From positions 11,694,718-11,758,717 of the forward strand of contig JAJHZJ010000014.1 of the NCBI GenBank assembly GCA_023548195.1: a DNA stretch of 64,000 nucleotides. Direction: 5' to 3'. This stretch comes from Bettongia penicillata ogilbyi (Eukaryota; Chordata; Mammalia; Diprotodontia; Potoroidae). Numbering within the stretch: the stretch's first letter is position 1; the number at the start of each line of letters is the position of its first letter. The notes beneath the pieces are model-generated. The model saw nothing but the letters and a program-made list of their open reading frames with translations, made no database searches and had not been told where the DNA came from. A program made the position numbers and the translations under genes. Of the stretch, positions 1 through 11,534 are shown one piece after another.

Positions 1-1699
1 AAACTCCTTGCAATCAGATATGGAGAGATTGTGTTCCTATGGAGGAAATCTAAGTAGACAGCAGGTTAGAATGGCTCTTTGATGGCTTAATGATTCAAAA
101 AGAAGAACGGAAAGGGGGAGAAGAATATTCACACAAGGGAGAAAGGTAAAGAAAGGTTAAAGAGAAGTATGTCACATAATTAAGGTGCACAAGTAGATAT
201 TTATATAAACAAAACTACCTCATTTTCATCTAAACTATCTAAATAAGGGAAGAAAACTCAAACACACACACAGAGTTGAGGACAAAATTTTAAATGGCCT
301 GAGTGAGAAGGTCAGATAACTGATTACAAAGATTGAGAAGTGACTTAAAAAATAAAGAAACAAGTATATACTTTTCTTAGATGTCAGTGAAAGAGAAATG
401 ATTTGGAAAGATAACTTGAAGAAGATAGTAGGGTAAGAGAGCCTTTCCAGGCTTGGAAGGCCAAGTCACATTTTTTGGGAACAGAAATTTAACTATATTC
501 TATAAGCTACTATGAATTATTCTTTTTCCCATAGGTTATGCAGCAATGACAGGAAAACGCAAATGTAAGACCTGTACCAGGAGAAGAAAAAACAAAGAAA
601 TGTCAGAGAAAAAAAAAAGGCAGTTCAAGTTTTACAATTTTTTTTCTACAATTGTTTGCCACCATCTCAAAGGTTGATTGGAGAATAACCTGTATTTTTG
701 CGAGTATTCTAATGATCTCTGATGACAATTTGTTCGCAATAAGTAGAGAATTAATGTGAAATGAAAGTAAGACAGAAAAATGCTATACATCCTGGTACTA
801 TTGTGCATAGCAGGTAGCAGTAGACATGGTTGCTCTGGGAAAGAGCAGTCTGAGGCTCAGCCTATACATTTCCCCAGATACTGCAGAGGATCTAAGTCTT
901 TCTGAGAAACAAGACACTGGACTTTTTGGAAGATCCAGGAGGTCAGCAGGTTTTATTAAGCTCTATTTTGTGCCTCAATTCCTTCAGGTCAGAGGGATAT
1001 GAACTTGGGTGTGCTGTTAGTCTTTTTTTTTTAGCATCAGCTCTCCAAGGGAAAAAAATTAATGTACAATACACATTTCAATTTAATCTGCATTATTAAC
1101 ATTTCCTCTTACCACTTTCTTTAGTCTAAATAAAAATAATATTTAAAGACAAGCCCTGACTTTCAGTTTCTGCTGATTTTCGAAGTATGCTTCTCACATT
1201 AAAAATTTAACAATGATCTCTCTCATACCAAAAGAACATACTCTGGATTTAAGGGAGCATGAATGGGATTGGGGGTACATAATCCACGTTAAATCCAGTT
1301 GCAAACAGAATGAAAAAACAGAGCCCTATAACAAAAAAGATGTGTCAGGAGTAAGCTCAGAAATGCTGCCCTTCCATGGTAGATCCAATATCTGCTGAAG
1401 AAAAGAAAATATTATGAATGCTTGGAGTGCCTTCTTATTTAGAAATGGCATTGGAATAAGCTGGGAAAACAACAGAAACAGAAAAGCCTAATAAGTATTC
1501 CCTTGGTATTGAGAGTAGATTGGAGTGATGAAAAAGAAAAAATACTGAGTCCTCACCAATGATATCTGCATTCTCAGTGTCACCAACCTTCCCCATGATT
1601 TTAGAACTAAATCTGGGGGAAACATCGCTCTGTTCTTTTGGGAGGGCACTCAACCTACTGGAAGGCAGTTGTTCTTAGTAATACTGAACAGAGAAGGAA
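1..1699 (+). repeat. 5' flank of IGHV duplication unit, copy 1
   Basis: This stretch aligns along its whole length with 33911-35604, the upstream flank of the intact IGHV gene. Shared landmarks include the segment near 17-60 matching 33911-33950, the segment near 815-905 matching 34676-34760, and the block just before the octamer. Part of it (from about 1076) also matches 55395-56000. Small indels and substitutions separate the copies, as expected of an old segmental duplication. No independent gene is seen in it; the short ORFs are not conserved between the copies. Confidence 0.8.
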
Positions 1700-1707
1700 A
1701 TGCAAAT
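1700..1707 (+). promoter_or_regulatory. IGHV octamer promoter element, copy 1
   Basis: A perfect ATGCAAAT octamer lies 121 bp upstream of the leader position, matching the 118-bp spacing in the intact gene at 35605. The octamer is the Oct-1/Oct-2 site that drives immunoglobulin V promoters in B-lineage cells. It survives although the gene it served is dead. Confidence 0.85.
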
Positions 1708-1827
1708 CGAGCTCCTCTCTCTCGGGATGAAAACCAGAAAAAAGACCTGCGTGTGTAGCTCTGAGAGAGGAGCTTTTCTTTTATGTGGTCTTTCTCTCCT
1801 AAGGAATGACACTGTAGAGCCTGAAAA

Positions 1828-1942
1828 ATTGGTTTTCGACTGAAAGGAATTTTCATTCTGATTATTTCACAAGGTAATTTTGTCTTTTCTTTGTTTCTTG
1901 ACCAAGGAAATAGTCTTTGGAATGATTTATGTGTGTGATATT
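1828..1942 (+). pseudogene. IGHV pseudogene: leader exon and truncated intron only
   Basis: The 46-nt leader exon (1828-1873) aligns with the leader of the intact gene at 35730-35775, but the start codon reads ATT instead of ATG. The splice donor GT at 1874 is kept. About 70 bp of leader intron follows and matches the intact intron until about 1942, where the poly-T 3' end of an antisense L1 begins. No V exon or RSS is found after the L1 nest, so exon 2 is deleted or too eroded to see. I infer an IGHV gene killed by start loss and by L1 insertion into its intron; which came first cannot be told. Confidence 0.8.
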
Positions 1943-2399
1943 TGTTTTCAGTGTTCTACAATCACTTCTATATATCTTAGATAATTTTCCCCTTCCTCAC
2001 ACCCTGATTCCCAAACTTCCCACAACCTCCATGAGATGGCACACAGGTTTATATATGTTCTAAGCATATATTACTATTAAATACACTTTCAACTTAGTCA
2101 TGCTGCCTAGCAGAATATAAATGAATGGGAGAAATCATAAAACAAATGAAAACATAATACAAAAGAAAAAGATCTGCTTCATTTTGTGATTGAAATCCAT
2201 AGTTTTTTCTCTGGATGTGGAAGCCATTTTGCCTTGAGACAATTGGGAATTCTTCAAGTCCTTGGACTGCAAATAAATACTAAGTCTACCAGAAAAATTC
2301 CTCACACACCATGGTTGTTACTGTGTACAAAGTACTCCAGGTCCAATTCCTTTCACTCAGGAACAGTTCATATAACTCTTTCCAGGTCTTTCTGAAGTC

Positions 2400-5300
2400 T
2401 TACTCTTCATCATTTCTTATAGCGAAATGGTATTTCATTATATTCATATAATACAATCTATTCAGCCAAACCTCAGTTGACGGGCATCCCCTTGATTTCC
2501 TGTTTTTGGACACTATAAAGAGAGCTGCTATAAATAATTTTGTACATGTGAGACCCTTTCCCATTTTTACAATCTCTTGGGAACACAGTCCTAGAACTGA
2601 TGTTGCTGGCATGCAGTTTTCTGTAGCCCTTTGTGCAGAGTTCCAAATTGCTATCCAAAATCATTGGATCAGTTCAGAGCTCCACCAACAATGCATTAGT
2701 GTCCCAAGTGACCCATATCTTCTCCAACATTTATCATCTTCCTGTTTTGTCATGTTAGCCAATCTGATAGATGTGATGTGGTATCTCAGAGTTATTTTCA
2801 TTTGCATCTCTATAATCAATAGTAATTTAGAGAATTTTGTTTCATATGATTGTAGACAGCTTCAATTACCTCCTCTGAAAAGGGCCTGTTCATATTCTCT
2901 GACCATTTATCAACTGGGGAATGAATTGTATTCTTGTACATGTGACTCATTTCTCTATATATTTTAGATATGAGGTCTTTATCACAGACACTAGTTGCAA
3001 AACTTCTTTCACAGTTTTCTACTTTACTCCTAATCTTGGTTTCATTGGGTTTGTTTGTGCAAAAACATTTTGATTTAATGTAATCAAAATTATCCATTTT
3101 GGACTTCGTAATGATTTCTATCTCTTATTGAGTCAAAATTTCTTCCCTTCCCCATAAATCTGATAAATGCACTTTTCCTTGCTCCACTAATCTTTTTATA
3201 GTATCAATTTTTATACTTTGATCATGTATCCATTAGAATTCTATTCTTGTGTATTGTGTCAGGCATTGGTCTATGCCCAGTGTCTGCCACCCTGTTATCC
3301 AGTTTTCCCAGCAATTTTTGTAGAATGGTGAGTTCTTATCACAGAAGTTGTGGTCCTTGTGTTTATTTTCAACGACATTGTGTCTTGCATAACTAACCTA
3401 TTCCACTGGTGTACCCTTCTGTTTCTTAGCCCCTACCAAGTGGTTTTGATAATTGCCACTTAATAACACAATTTGAGATCTGGTAGAGCTAGGCCACCTT
3501 CCCCAGCATTTCTTTTTATTAGTTTTCTTAATATTCTGGATTTTTTGTTTTCCCAGATGAATTTTTGCGTTATTTTTTCTAGCTCTACAAAATAATTATC
3601 TACTAGTTTATTGGTATGGCACTAAGTAAATAAAATAATTTAGGCAAAATTTTCATTTTTATTGTATTGACTCAGCCTCCCCACGAGTAACTGATGTATT
3701 TCCACTTACTTAGATCTGACTTCATTTGTGTGGAAAGTGGTTTGTAATTGTGTTCATATAGTCCCAAGATTTGTTTTGGCAGGTAGGCCCCCAAATATTT
3801 TATAGTGTCTACCGTAAATTTAAATAAGATGTCTCTTTCTATCTCTTGCTGTTGGCTTTTACTAGTAATATATAGAAATGCAGAAGAATTATGTGGGTTT
3901 ATTTTGTAACCTGCAAATTTGATAAATTTGTTTATTACTTCAAGTAGTTTTTTACTTGATTCTCTGAGATTCTCTAAGTATATCATCATAATATCTGCAA
4001 AGAGTGATAACTTAGATTCTTCCTTGCCTATTCTAATTCCTTCCATTTCTTCTTCTTCTTCTATCGCTACAGCTAAGATTTCTAGTGCCATATTGAGTAA
4101 TAGTGATGATAATCGATATTCTTGTTTCACACCTGATCTTAGTGGAAATGCATCAAGCTTAGACCCATTGCATATGATGCTTGCTGAAAGTTTTATGTAG
4201 GTATTGCTTATTATTTTATGAAAAGTTCCATTTATTCCTATGCTCTCCAGTGTTTTCAGTAGGAATGAGTTTTGTATTTTGTCAAAAGTCTTTCTGCATC
4301 TATTGAGATAATCACGTGATTTCCCTTAGTTTTGTTGTTGATATGAACAATGATACTAATAATTTTCTTAATATTGAATCAGCCCTGCATTTCTTCTACA
4401 AAACCTCTCTAATCATAATGCATTACTCTTGTGATAAGTTGCTGTATTTCTTTTGGTAAAATCTTATTTAAAATTGTTACATCAATATTCATTAGAGAAA
4501 TTGGTCTATAATTTTCTTTGTATATTTTGGCTCTTCCTGGTTTAGCAATCAAAATCATATTTGTATCATGAAAAGAATTTGGGAGGACTCCTTCTTCCCC
4601 AATTTTTCCAAATAGTCTATTTAGTATTGGAATTAACTGTTCTTTATATGTTTGTTAGAATTTGCTTGCAAATCTATCTGACCCTAGAGATTTTTTCCTA
4701 GGGAGTTCATTGATGGCTACTTCAATTTCTTTATCTGAGATGGGCTTATTTAAGTATTCAACTTCCTCTTGTGTTAATCTGGGAAATTTATATTTTTTAA
4801 AATAATCATCCATTGCATTTCGATTGTCGAATTTATAGGCATACAGTTGGGCAAACTTTTGTTGTAATTTCCTCCTCATTGGAAGTGAGTTCACCTTTTT
4901 CATTTTTGATATTGGCAATTTGTTTTCTTCTTTAATCAAATTGACCAAAATTTATCGAGTTGTTGGCTTTTTTTATAAAACCATCTCTTAGTTTTATTTA
5001 TTTGTTCAATAATTTTCTTAGTTTCAATTTTATTAAGCTCTCCATTGGTTTTCATTATTTTTAATTTGGTATTTACTTGGGAATTTTCAATTTTTTTGTT
5101 TTCTGTCTTTTTCTGCTGCATGCCCAATTCATTGATCTCCTCTTCCGTATTTTATTCATGGAAGCATTCAGAGATATAAAACTTCCCCTAAGAACTACTT
5201 TTGCAGTACCCCATAAGCTTTGGTGGGTTGTCTCATTACAGACATTGTTTTGAATGAAATTGTTGATTGTTTCTATGTTCTGTTGTTCAACCCACTCATT

Positions 5301-6030
5301 CTTTAGGATTGGATTATCTAGTTTTCAATTAATTTTGGGTTTTCTTTCCATGGCCTTTCATTACATATAGTTGTTATCACATGTTTTCAGAAGGATGCAT
5401 TAATTGTCTCGACCTTACTCCACTGGATTGTGAGGTTTTTATGACTTAGACCATGGTCACCTTTTGTATGTGTGCCATGTAACCCTGAGAAAAAGGCATA
5501 TTCCTTTCTATCCCCATTCAATTTTCTTCAGAAATCTATAATATCCACCTTTTCCAGAGCTTTAATCACCTCCTCAATTTCTTTATTGTTTTTTTTTGAG
5601 GTTAGATTTATTACGTTCAGAGAGGGGGAGGTTGAGGTGTCCCACTGCTATAGGTTGACTGCCTATTTCTTCCTGTAAGTCCCTTAAATTCTCCTGTAAG
5701 AATTTGGAGATATATGTTCAGTAATGATATTACTTAATTTTTCCATGGTGCATTTCTGCAGGATATAATTTCTTTCTTTATTTCTTTTGATTAAATCTAT
5801 TTCTGCTTTTGCTTTGTCTGAGATTAGGATTGCTAGCCCTGCTTTTTTTACATTAGATGAAACACTATATATTTTGCCCCAACCTTTTACCTTTATCCTA
5901 CATGTATTACCCCATTATAAATGTGTTTCTTGTAAACAACATATTGATGGATTATGGATTTTAATCCATTATGCTATCTCCGTTTTATGGGAGAGTTCAT
6001 CCCATACACATTTACATTTATGATTACTCC
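2400..6030 (-). pseudogene. L1 ORF2 remnant (endonuclease and reverse transcriptase)
   Basis: Minus-strand fragments show L1 ORF2p in order. Near 5925-5950 is the endonuclease stretch containing the complement of the CCLQETHL-coding region. At 4948-4655 is the start of the RT with the [15 protein letters not shown] segment. At 4130-3672 is the RT palm followed by the KINPHNSSAFLY and IKYLGAYLPKQ segments. At 3097-2816 is the C-terminal DNFDYIKSKCFCTNKPNETK region. The metal-binding motif C reads FADI rather than the FADD of active L1, so a catalytic aspartate is lost. Several frameshifts separate the pieces; no functional enzyme is encoded. Confidence 0.85.
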
Positions 6031-7021
6031 TTATGTCCTTCCTTCTATCCTCTTTCCCACCTTTGAGCTTTTGGGTCTTCCTTCTTCCTTCCTCTCCACA
6101 AGAGTGTTTATATTTGACCACCACCTCTGCTTTCTTCCTTTCCTTCTTTCATTCCCCCTCTCTTTTACTCCCCCTTATGCTTCCTACTTCTTCCTTCTCT
6201 TTTAGCCTCCCCTCTCCTTTCTTTACCCTTTCCCCTCCAACTGCTTATATAACTGGTTAGACTTGTATACTTAGGTAAATTTGTTGTTCCTTTCTTGAAC
6301 CAAATCAGAACAGTGTAAATATCAAACAATGCTATTCTCCCTCCCCTATTTCCCTCTACTGTAATATAATTTTTTTACCTCTTCCTGTGTTGTAGTTTAC
6401 TATTTTCTACTTCCTCCTTTTCACATCTACTGTTGCAATCCTTTCACAACCTTAAATCATGTTTTCATCATCACATCATTTACTTTGTACCAGCATCCTC
6501 TACCTATGTATGTCCCTTTTATATTTCAAAATCAATATACCATTCACAAAATTAACAAGTATCATCTTCCCTAACAGAGAGGTAAACAGTTAGCCCACAT
6601 TGAGTAACAAGTTTTATTTTGTGTTTTTCCCGTTTACCATTTTATGACTCTCTAGAGAACCACGTTTCAAGATCAAATTTTCTATTGAGTTCTGACTTTT
6701 TCATCAGAAAGTTCTGGAAATCCTTTATTTCATTGAATGTCCATCTCCTTGCCTGAAATATTATGCTCACATTTGCTGGGTAATTGATCTTTAGTTGTAG
6801 TCTCAGCTCATTTACCACATGGAATATCATTCCAATTCCTTCGATCTTTTAATGTAGAAGCTGCAAGGTCCTGTGTGATCCTCATTATAGCTGCTAGATG
6901 TTTGAATGATTTCTTTCTGGCTACTTGTAGTATTTTCTCCTTCATTTGATAATTCTGGAATTTGGCATCTATATTCCTTGGCGTTTTTGGTTTGGGATCC
7001 CTTTCTGGAAGTGAACAGTGG

Positions 7022-7776
7022 GTACTTTTTTTTTAATATGGCTTTATTTATTTGTGTTTAGATTTTGACATTGATTTCCACAAAATATTGAGTTCCAATT
7101 ATTCTCCCCCCTTTCCCTTCCCTGCAAACCATAAACAACTTGCATTCTGTTTGCCTCTTCCCTAAGTGTACCCTCCCTTCTAGCACATCCCAGTCTTCCC
7201 TTATCCTATTGTCTCTCTATTCTTGTAGGGAAAGATAGACTTCTATACCCATTACCTGTATTTCTCATTTCCCAGTTACATACAATAAAAATTCTCAACA
7301 TTCTTTTCTAATGCTTTAAATTTTAAATTCTCTCTCTTCCTCCCTTCCCACTCATCCCCATTGAGAAGGTAAACACTTCAATACAGGATATATATGTGTC
7401 ATTTTCCAAAAGACTTCCATAATGTTCATGTTGTATAACACTTATTATATTTCCCTGCATCCTACCATGTCCCCCATTTATTCTCTTCTCTCATTTGACC
7501 TTGTCCCTTCCCAAAGTATTTACTTCTAATTACTCTCCTCTCCTATTTATCCTCTCTTCTATCATCCCCTCACCCCACTTCTCTCCTTCTCCAATGCTTT
7601 CCTGTAGTGTAAGCTAGATTTTAATTCCAAACTGAGTGAGCTTATTATTCCCTCCTTACACCAAATGTGAAAAGAGTAAGCTTCTCCCTTTCTCCTACCA
7701 ACACGTTCCTCTCTCACCTCTTAATTTAATTTTTATATAGATGCCATCCCTTCTGATTCAACTCAACCTGTGCTGT

Positions 7777-7819
<43 letters not shown>

Positions 7820-8312
7820 TTCCTTCACCTATATAAATACTGAGAAAAGTCTCAAGAGTTACAAATGTTATCTTTCCATGTCAGAATGCAAACAGTTCAG
7901 GTTTAGGCCACCTAAGGCCAGTGCTGGGGGGGGGGGGGGCAGCTCCCCTCTTCACCAATTGGGTAGTCCCCTTACTGACTTTTGCATCTTTCTTTGACAC
8001 TTGTGGGTTGAGGGAATCTGAGACCCCCCCCCTGCTGTGAATTCTGCCCTGGGGGCCTGTTCCAGTGCTGTTCCTCCTTGTGCCACATGACCAGGGATGG
8101 GCTCCTCTCTGCTCAGTGTCCAGGGGGGAAGACTTTTCCTATCAGCCTTCCAAGTTATCTTTGGTGGAAAATCTCTTTCGCTCTGTCATTCTGTGACTTC
8201 TGCTCCTCTAGAATTTGTTGAGAATCATTTTTTACAGGTACTTTACGGGCTGTGGGGGGAGTGGTAGTGTATGTGTGTCTTTCTACTCTGCCGTCTTGGC
8301 TCCACCTGCTCC
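7022..8312 (-). mobile_element. ORF-less HAL1/L1 deletion derivative nested in L1 no. 1
   Basis: On the minus strand the element begins near 8312 with a CCAAGACGGCAGAGT-type 5' end, runs through about 350 bp of 5' UTR, then jumps near 7905 straight to the 3' UTR that HAL1 copies elsewhere carry (with a TG/CA microsatellite and a poly-A end at about 7030). No ORF1 or ORF2 sequence remains. The flanks show an ACAGTGG match (left just before the poly-T, right at about 8315), and the host L1 ORF1 resumes on both sides. Hence it retrotransposed as a short non-autonomous unit into the older L1. Confidence 0.65.
7778..7816. repeat. (TG)n microsatellite
   Basis: About 19 TG units inside the 3' UTR part of the nested HAL1 derivative. 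Other HAL1 copies in the window have a CA/TG tract at the same place, so it is part of the element. Confidence 0.95.
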
Positions 8313-8837
8313 ACAGTGGATTTTTTTCTATGACTATTTCTCCCTCTGGATCTAGGACTTCTGGGCAATTTTCCTTGATGATTTCTTGGTAGTTATCTTC
8401 CAGGTTCTTTTTTTTTTCATCATGGCTTCCTGGTAGACCCAATAATTCTTAGATTTTGCCTCCTGAATCTATTTCCAAGGTCAGTTTTTTGTCCAATTAG
8501 ATATTTTACTTTTTCTTCTATCTTTTCTTTCCTTAGATTTTGTTTGAATGTTTCGTGATGTCTCATTGAGTCATTAGCTTCTACTTGCCCAAGTCGAGTT
8601 TTTCTCATATTATTTTCTTCAGTTAACTTTTGCATCTCCTTTTCCATCTGTCCAATTATTCCTTTTAAGGAGATATTTTCTCTAGTTAATTTTTTTACTT
8701 GGTTTTCCATTTCTTCAGTTTCCCCACTTAGTTTTTGTGCTTCCTTTTCCTTTTGTCCAGTTTTCCTTTTTGAGGAGGGATTGTCTTCAGTGAATCCTTT
8801 TTTCATACTTTTAAAATCATTGGCCAGGATTTTCCAT

Positions 8838-9485
8838 TCCAGGAGCCAAGATGGTGGAGTGATTGGTAATTGCTATCTCCCTCCCCTTGCTAACATTGAC
8901 CAAGCTAGACAATATCTCCCTGAGAAAAACCCTGGGACTTTGATGGTAGCAGAGCAGGTAAAGAGACTCTTAGTCTGTGAAGCTAGAAAGATTGCTAAGG
9001 AATGTTCCTTTTGCTAAGGAAGGTCCATGGCCAAAGGGACCAGTGCAGAATCAGAGCTGTTCCAAAAAGCCCCACCTCAAAAAATGGAAAGAAGGTCCTG
9101 AGCCCCATATGGGAGAAGCCAGCAACTCCCAACAACAGGACCCCAGGTGTGCCTCAGCACCCCAGGAGAATCTGAAACACATTAGTACAGATGGAATCCC
9201 TAACTGCTAAGTTTGTCTATGCTCTAGTTCAACAGAGGAAACCTCTCGTGTCCAGACCACCCTTCCTCTGCACTTAAAGAGCGAGCTAAAGTGTAATTTT
9301 TGGAAAACCCAAAAAGACCTCACCTGGCCTCTGCATTCCAATATCAGCCAGCTCAGAACCAGGTTAGCTGCAGTATTTAACTTCTAGTTGAAAGGCCAGA
9401 GGCTACAATGCACAAAGCCTTAAGTTTTAGGCACAAGAACTGTGGGACAGAGCTCCCTGCGCCAGAGAAGCAGAGATCTGGGTTC
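8838..9485 (+). mobile_element. Inverted L1 5' UTR (sense orientation)
   Basis: Starting at GGAGCCAAGATGGTGGAG this reads as an L1 5' UTR in the + direction and ends near the point where ORF1 should start. It abuts the antisense ORF1 of L1 no. 1 at its own 5' end. Its reverse complement matches the 5' UTR of the antisense L1 at 19690-20147. This geometry is what twin priming produces: the 5' segment inverted and joined to the 3' segment. Two short ORFs here are not conserved. Confidence 0.65.
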
Positions 9486-9890
9486 GTGATGTTTTTTTTG
9501 TGGGGCACCACCCATCTGGGGCTCCAGATCTCCTCCCTTTTTGCTGAGGTGGGGCTATCTAGAACAGCTCTGGTCCTGCACTGGTCCTCTTTAGCCACAG
9601 CAAGAGAGATTTTAGCAATTTAGAGATAAATTTTTAGCAATTTTCCTAGCCTCACGTGCTAAGGGACTGTTTGACACTTCTGTTGATCCCACTCTTCTAG
9701 GATTTTTCTGGGGAAGTATTTTATGGTTCTTTCAAGGTCAACAAGGGGAGAGGGAGAAAGCATTTATCCATCACTCCACCATTTTGACGGCTGGAAGTTC
9801 AAGTAGGTTAGTTACATAAATTTACTCTGCATACTGATACTCTCAGGAGCAGTTGCTGGAGATACCTGGGACTCTGCAGCTCTCACTTGC
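9486..9890 (-). mobile_element. Antisense L1 5' UTR fragment
   Basis: Read on the minus strand this matches the 5' UTR of the L1 at 25650-26790 and of the sense L1 at 59458. The CCGTCAAAATGGTGGAGT-type unit start is near 9790. It overlaps in content with 8838-9485, giving a partly palindromic arrangement. It stops at the microsatellite beginning about 9895. Confidence 0.65.
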
Positions 9891-9894
9891 TTGG

Positions 9895-10022
9895 TATATG
9901 TGTGTGTGTATGTATGTATGTATGTATATATACACACACACACACAAACATATATATATACACACATATATATACGCATACATACACACACATTTTATAT
10001 ATATATACACATGTATATACAT
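9895..10022. repeat. (TG/TGTA)n, (CA/TA)n microsatellite
   Basis: Imperfect alternating TGTG, TATG, CACA and TATA tracts. The short ORFs here made of YIHTHT-type residues are by-products of the repeat. Confidence 0.95.
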
Positions 10023-10796
10023 AATTTGTTTTTTGGAAAGGTCCTAATGGATCTCATAAAAACCTACCCTTACTCTCCCATCTTCATAACCTATCTCTCA
10101 TATAAAAAGAGCATGTGCTTAACTCATTTCCTGCTCAGTAGAAAATAAAGAGAAATTAGATAAAACTAGGAATGAGATACTCTATTTCTTGAGGACACAG
10201 TGATGGTAGACTTTGGAGCTCTGAATAAGGAGAGTGGTGACTTCACTTGGAAGCTCAGTCTAAAATATTCTACCCCAGACAAGGGAGAGGACAAACTTGT
10301 GCTCCTCAGAGAGAACTTTGTCACCTCCTCAAACATATACTAGGGGGCTATATTAGAAACAATATAAAATTCCTAGAGATACAATGGGAACTTTCTTCAC
10401 ATTTTTCCATATTATGCCTAATTTTGTCTATCTGAAAGAGGGATATTAGAGAGTAAGATAGGCGTTAGAGGTAAATGACATACGGATTCCACTTCTAAAA
10501 ACAAACAAAGTCCCTAGAGATAAACATAGTAGCCAAAGGACCAGGACAGATATACTGAGAATAAAAGCAACCCAGAAGCAGATTCAATGCAAAATAAAAT
10601 ATGGGAGAGAGTTAGGGTTCTTCCTTGGTCAAAAATAGGAGGGGACTGACTCAGAAAATCACAAGAAGAGATAAAAAGCAATCTCTTAATACTGAGAACA
10701 GTCATTCTCTTTGCAGCCCAGGGAGAGGACTAATCCCAAGGTGGTGGCAACTGTCACTACTGTTTGATGGAGGGGGGGGGGGGGTCATATCTACTC
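10023..10796. other. Gene-free interval, nothing recognised
   Basis: About 770 bp of AT-rich sequence with no conserved ORF, splice-framed V exon or repeat that I can name. A 13-base G run lies at about 10771-10783. Its downstream part may be flank of the IGHV relic at 10970, but I see no clear alignment with the other IGHV flanks. Confidence 0.5.
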
Positions 10797-10962
10797 ATCA
10801 AAATTAACAGCTTGCAGTGGTCCCAGATTGCTCCAGAGGAGAAAGTGAGCTTCGTGAATTTGCATAGCCCTCCTTCACTTGAATCCAATTCACTTGCAAG
10901 CAATGACATTACCCTCCTGATAGCATGGTCCTCTTTGAGAATGAAGGATCAACAACCACAGT
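10797..10962 (-). mobile_element. SINE, antisense
   Basis: The minus strand begins TGTGGTTGTTGATCCTTCAT and continues through a segment reading like CTCAAAGAGGACCATG, a pattern I associate with a marsupial SINE. A more diverged sense copy is at 55213-55385. It sits directly upstream of the relic octamer at 10977, so it has replaced the distal promoter of that IGHV relic. Confidence 0.6.
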
Positions 10963-10969
10963 GAAGGGA

Positions 10970-11155
10970 GGAGGACATGCAAACTTTCTTCTCCCTTGGT
11001 ATGAAAATCAGTACAAATCTTTGACTCCAGGAGAGGAATTTCATTCTTCTGTAGCTTTTGCTTTACCTTGATGACAGATCCTGGTGAGCCTCCAACCAGC
11101 AATATGAGTTGAAGTAAAGGAACTATTTCATATTCAATTTACAGATGGAAATAAA
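10970..11155 (+). pseudogene. IGHV promoter and leader relic
   Basis: An octamer-like ATGCAAAC at 10977-10984 is followed by about 120 bp that align with the region between octamer and leader of the intact gene (35605-35730). The shared order is the polypyrimidine stretch, ATGAAAATCAG, AAATCT, GGAGAGGA, the TTCTGTAGC stretch, GATGACAG, then the start region. The leader equivalent begins ATGAGTTGA at 11104, so the third codon is a stop, with AAAGGAACTATTTCA matching the intact AAAGGACTTTTCA. The spacing (octamer end to ATG 120 bp against 118 bp) is nearly identical. No V exon or RSS follows. I infer a much older fourth IGHV unit. Confidence 0.6.
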
Positions 11156-11534
11156 AATTTTCATAATACAGTATAACAAAAAAGATGATTGCTCACAAAA
11201 TTGCAAATGTGCCACTTATAACTTTCTATTCCCTCCAAATATAGAGCAATGTTACCATGTAAATTTAGTAAAATTATCAAATAAATGTAATCATGTAAAA
11301 AAGAAAACTTTACCCAGGGATCCTCTTTTAGTCATCCTTGTTTCTGTGAACTACCATTTCCTCTATCCTCTCTCTCCCTTCTCTCCCCTTACCAAGGACA
11401 TCTATCTATTCCAAAGATTATTTGTTTATTTAGTAATTTATGTTGCGCAGTGATGCTCATCTACTTGCTACAAGCTATTAGATAAAATCACTTAATGGCT
11501 GGTGCATATCTGGTACTGAAACAGATTCTGGTAA
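11156..11534. other. Gene-free interval
   Basis: AT-rich, with no recognisable gene. It would have held the leader intron and V exon of the relic at 11104, but I find no FR1, Cys or YYC-coding signature. Confidence 0.5.

Larger units (their letters stand above)
6642..8820 (-). pseudogene. L1 ORF1 remnant, split by a nested element
   Basis: ORF1p is the L1 RNA-binding coiled-coil chaperone. The N-terminal half, rich in heptad-like repeats of KEKEAQKLSGE and GQMEKEMQKLTEEN type, is at 8806-8420. The RRM start (NRFRRQNLRIIG, then GLPGSHDEKK) spans the frameshift at about 8430. The C-terminal domain is at 6830-6642 and includes LQLKINYPANVS and FQNFLMKKSELNRKFDL. The two halves are separated by the insertion at 7022-8312. 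Confidence 0.8.
1943..8837 (-). mobile_element. LINE-1 element, antisense, near full length (L1 no. 1)
   Basis: Read on the minus strand this is an L1: ORF1 (about 8820 down to 6642), a purine-rich inter-ORF spacer, ORF2 endonuclease (about 6030 to 5150), reverse transcriptase (about 4950 to 3670), the C-terminal region (3100 to 2400) and a 3' UTR whose poly-A tail (poly-T here) abuts the IGHV leader intron at about 1942. ORF1 is split at 7022-8312 by a younger element. Its 5' UTR is not collinear: it continues inverted at 8838. The element is dead, with many stops and frameshifts. Confidence 0.85.

Noticed and set aside
3919..4200. Plus-strand ORFs with ISSAKSDNLDSSLPILIPS-type sequence (also at 18152, 22573, 59127)
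   Set aside because: They lie opposite the L1 RT palm on the minus strand and recur only because the L1 recurs.
10797..10962. Possible tRNA gene at the SINE
   Set aside because: No A/B box pair or cloverleaf can be built; it matches the other SINE copy at 55213.
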